Shown here one piece after another: positions 62,028-64,000 of a stretch of DNA of 64,000 bases. The translations under genes and the position numbers were made by a program. Source of the stretch: Anas platyrhynchos (Eukaryota > Chordata > Aves > Anseriformes > Anatidae); assembly GCF_047663525.1 (NCBI RefSeq), contig NC_092600.1, positions 2,910,001-2,974,000 on the forward strand, written 5' to 3'. The notes below the pieces were generated by a model. The model was not told the origin of the DNA. It worked only from the letters and a program-made list of their open reading frames with translations, and searched no databases. Positions within the stretch are counted from its first letter, which is position 1; each line of letters opens with the position of its first letter.

Positions 62028-64000
62028 GTACGCAGGGGTTTTGGCTGCTCAGACCATCCTCTGAGAAGCCACAGACCGCGCTGCGGCGCTCGGGCTGGGC
62101 ACTGGAGGGAGCAGTCGGAGGTACCTGGAGGATGCTCAGGTGGAGGGTGGGGGTCCCTGTGCCCAGCCCATCAGGACCATGGTCCCCAGGGGGATTCCTG
62201 CTGATGCAGGTGGGGAGAGGGGAGGTTTGGAGGGACTGGGAGGCCCTGCGGGGTCGGACTGGCCACGTGCTGAGCTTCCCAGCTTTGGGTACCCACCTGG
62301 ATCCCGTTCCAGCTGTGCCCTGCTTTCCCTCGCGTGGCTTTGGGATACATCTCCAACAGATGTGGAAACTATACCAAGCACGAGCTGCTGTTGTAGCAAC
62401 TGCACTGTTTGGCGGTGGTCATCGTCATTCCCAGAGCAGTGTGAGCAAAGCCAGAGTGATGTTGGTGCATTCCCCGTCGTCTGGACCCGTGTCCAAACAG
62501 AGCTAAGTTTAGATGAGGGTGAAGCGGGCTTGTCTGGTACCTTCTTGCATACTCCCATAGCACAGGCTGCAGGTCTCTTCTCGAGCCCCCACGCTGCTCA
62601 TCTCCTGGGACTGTGGCCCGGTGAGCACAAACCTCTATAACATCCTCAGTTTGCATCAAGCTGAGCAGAGATTTTGAGGTTTTCCTGTGGTCACCGCCTG
62701 AGTTATAGCTGCACTTAGTTCTTATCGCTGTGGCAGATTTACATTGATGTATCTCGTGTGTTGTTGGCATTGGACAGAGACTTTAAAAAGTCCAGGTTGC
62801 TTGTGCCTTGAGTAAGGAGGAGAGCTGAGGAGCTGTTATTACCAGCTGAGGTAATTGGAAACACTCAGATAACAAAGAGTCAGACATACAGATGTCACTG
62901 CCTGCTGACAGGCTGTTGGACAGTCGCACGTGAGGGTTAGGAATGTAAATTTTTGGTTGTAGATGTGCCTCCTGAAATGAGTGATGGGTGTATGAATTGT
63001 GCCTACCAGCCGTCTGGGAGCTCACCCGGCTGCTGCTGAAGTTGCTGGATATAAATCTGAAATGCTCCTGGGCCTGGCGGAAGGCATTCAGACCCAATTT
63101 TTGCCGCTCTGCAGTTTTGCCCAGGACAATGTCAGGTCAGGGGCCTACATGGGGACACACGTCTTGGTGAACCTCAGCCGTGGAGCCAAGCTCAGCCTGG
63201 CACCTGCGGGAGGCTGCCTGACAGCGGGGCAGAGCGAGCCACGGTGGCATTTCGGAATGGAAACCACAGGGGACTTTGGGGCACGATGTGCGGTGCCTCA
63301 GGCTGGACTTTGGCCACGAGGCTGAGGCTGACAAGCCGTCTTCTACAAAAGCATGGTGGGACCCCAAGCAGATGTGAGCCACGCAGATCTCAGCTCCAGT
63401 CCCGTCTCCTGCATCTTCCCTGAGGCCACGGGGCCTGGTGCTGCTTGGGTTCAGCTCCAGGTGAGACCCAAAAGCCAGGCCGGAGAGCCAAGGGTTTGGC
63501 ACAGCATCGCCTGCCCTGCACGACAGGGATGAGGCACGTCGCTGTGTGCAGCTTGGAGGTCTCCACAGTGAGCGTGGCTTTGTGGATTTCTTCTGGGACA
63601 GCTTCTCACAAACCCTTCCACGTCTGCCCCAAGTCCTGCCGTGACCCATGGGCCTACAGCCATGCCTGGGCTCCTTCTGTGGGGAAACACGTCTGGATAC
63701 AGCAGCTTGGCGGGGTTCGGCATGGAGCAGGGTGGCCATCGTGTATGGCAAGTACGGAGAAGTGCAAAACAGAAAGCACACCACTGCCAAACCTGCTTCA
63801 TGTGGACCACTTCATTATCACACTGAGGATGGAAAGCACAAGAGGGTAACGTGGAAAGCGTGCTGAACCCACTGTTGGGCATCAGAGCCTGCCAGGGAGT
63901 CTGCCCTGGACATTTTGGGGATGGTGCGGCCTTTTCAAGCAGTAACTCAGACTCGGCTACACCTGGCTGGTAGCTTTACAACGACTGATGGCACTTCTGC
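62028..64000 (+). other. JADE2: Start of JADE2 intron 3 (window ends inside it)
   Basis: No continuation of the JADE2 protein was found. The minus-strand open frame at 63137-63790 (217 codons) has no recognised feature and is probably accidental. Confidence 0.75.

Noticed and set aside
63137-63790. 217-codon minus-strand open frame inside JADE2 intron 3
   Set aside because: Overlapping open frames on the other strand and lack of any recognised motif suggest chance in GC-rich DNA.

Overview
The window is vertebrate nuclear DNA, almost certainly from a bird. It contains multi-exon protein genes with GT-AG introns, CpG-island promoters, very low interspersed-repeat density, compact introns and an old degraded CR1/L3-type LINE. 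Two genes are recognisable from their translated exons: UBE2B (complete CDS, 6 coding exons, + strand) and the 5' part of JADE2/PHF15 (first two coding exons, + strand, running off the right edge). The pairing UBE2B then JADE2 on the same strand matches human 5q31.1. From established synteny knowledge the avian counterpart would be chromosome 13 (galliform-like), but species cannot be fixed from the sequence alone.

Layout. 1-1820: upstream flank with no supported gene. 1830-2079: GC-rich promoter with a perfect CRE palindrome, then UBE2B exon 1. 2080-8707: five short introns (0.65-2.8 kb); intron 1 carries a C-rich minisatellite. 8708-8836: last coding exon; 8837 to about 10018: likely 3' UTR. 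About 10.0-51.9 kb: a roughly 42 kb gene-poor interval with a 0.8 kb decayed CR1/L3 LINE (25580-26375), a small CR1-like piece near 47.8 kb, a pair of directly repeated ~115 bp segments (50.3 and 51.4 kb), homopolymer tracts and some AT-rich patches that look like candidate conserved non-coding DNA. 51.9-54.0 kb: the JADE2 CpG island, very rich in homopolymers, with CAG repeats, a likely non-coding exon 1 ending at 53245 and two tracts of a 10-bp minisatellite. 59304-59361 and 61942-62027: JADE2 coding exons 2 and 3 (48 codons, ending in phase 0). The rest of JADE2 lies beyond 64000.

Biology. UBE2B is the RAD6-family E2 ubiquitin-conjugating enzyme (H2B and PCNA monoubiquitination, N-degron pathway). 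JADE2 is a PHD-finger scaffold of the HBO1/KAT7 histone acetyltransferase complex. Both act on chromatin, but nothing here shows that they are co-regulated.

I did not find a clearly undescribed biological system. The observations most worth checking are the duplicated ~115 bp segment upstream of JADE2, the 10-bp (one helical turn) minisatellites on both sides of the JADE2 first exon, the CAG tract in the JADE2 leader/promoter, a candidate regulatory element at 37.3-37.5 kb, and the apparent absence of CDKN2AIPNL from the position it occupies in mammals.
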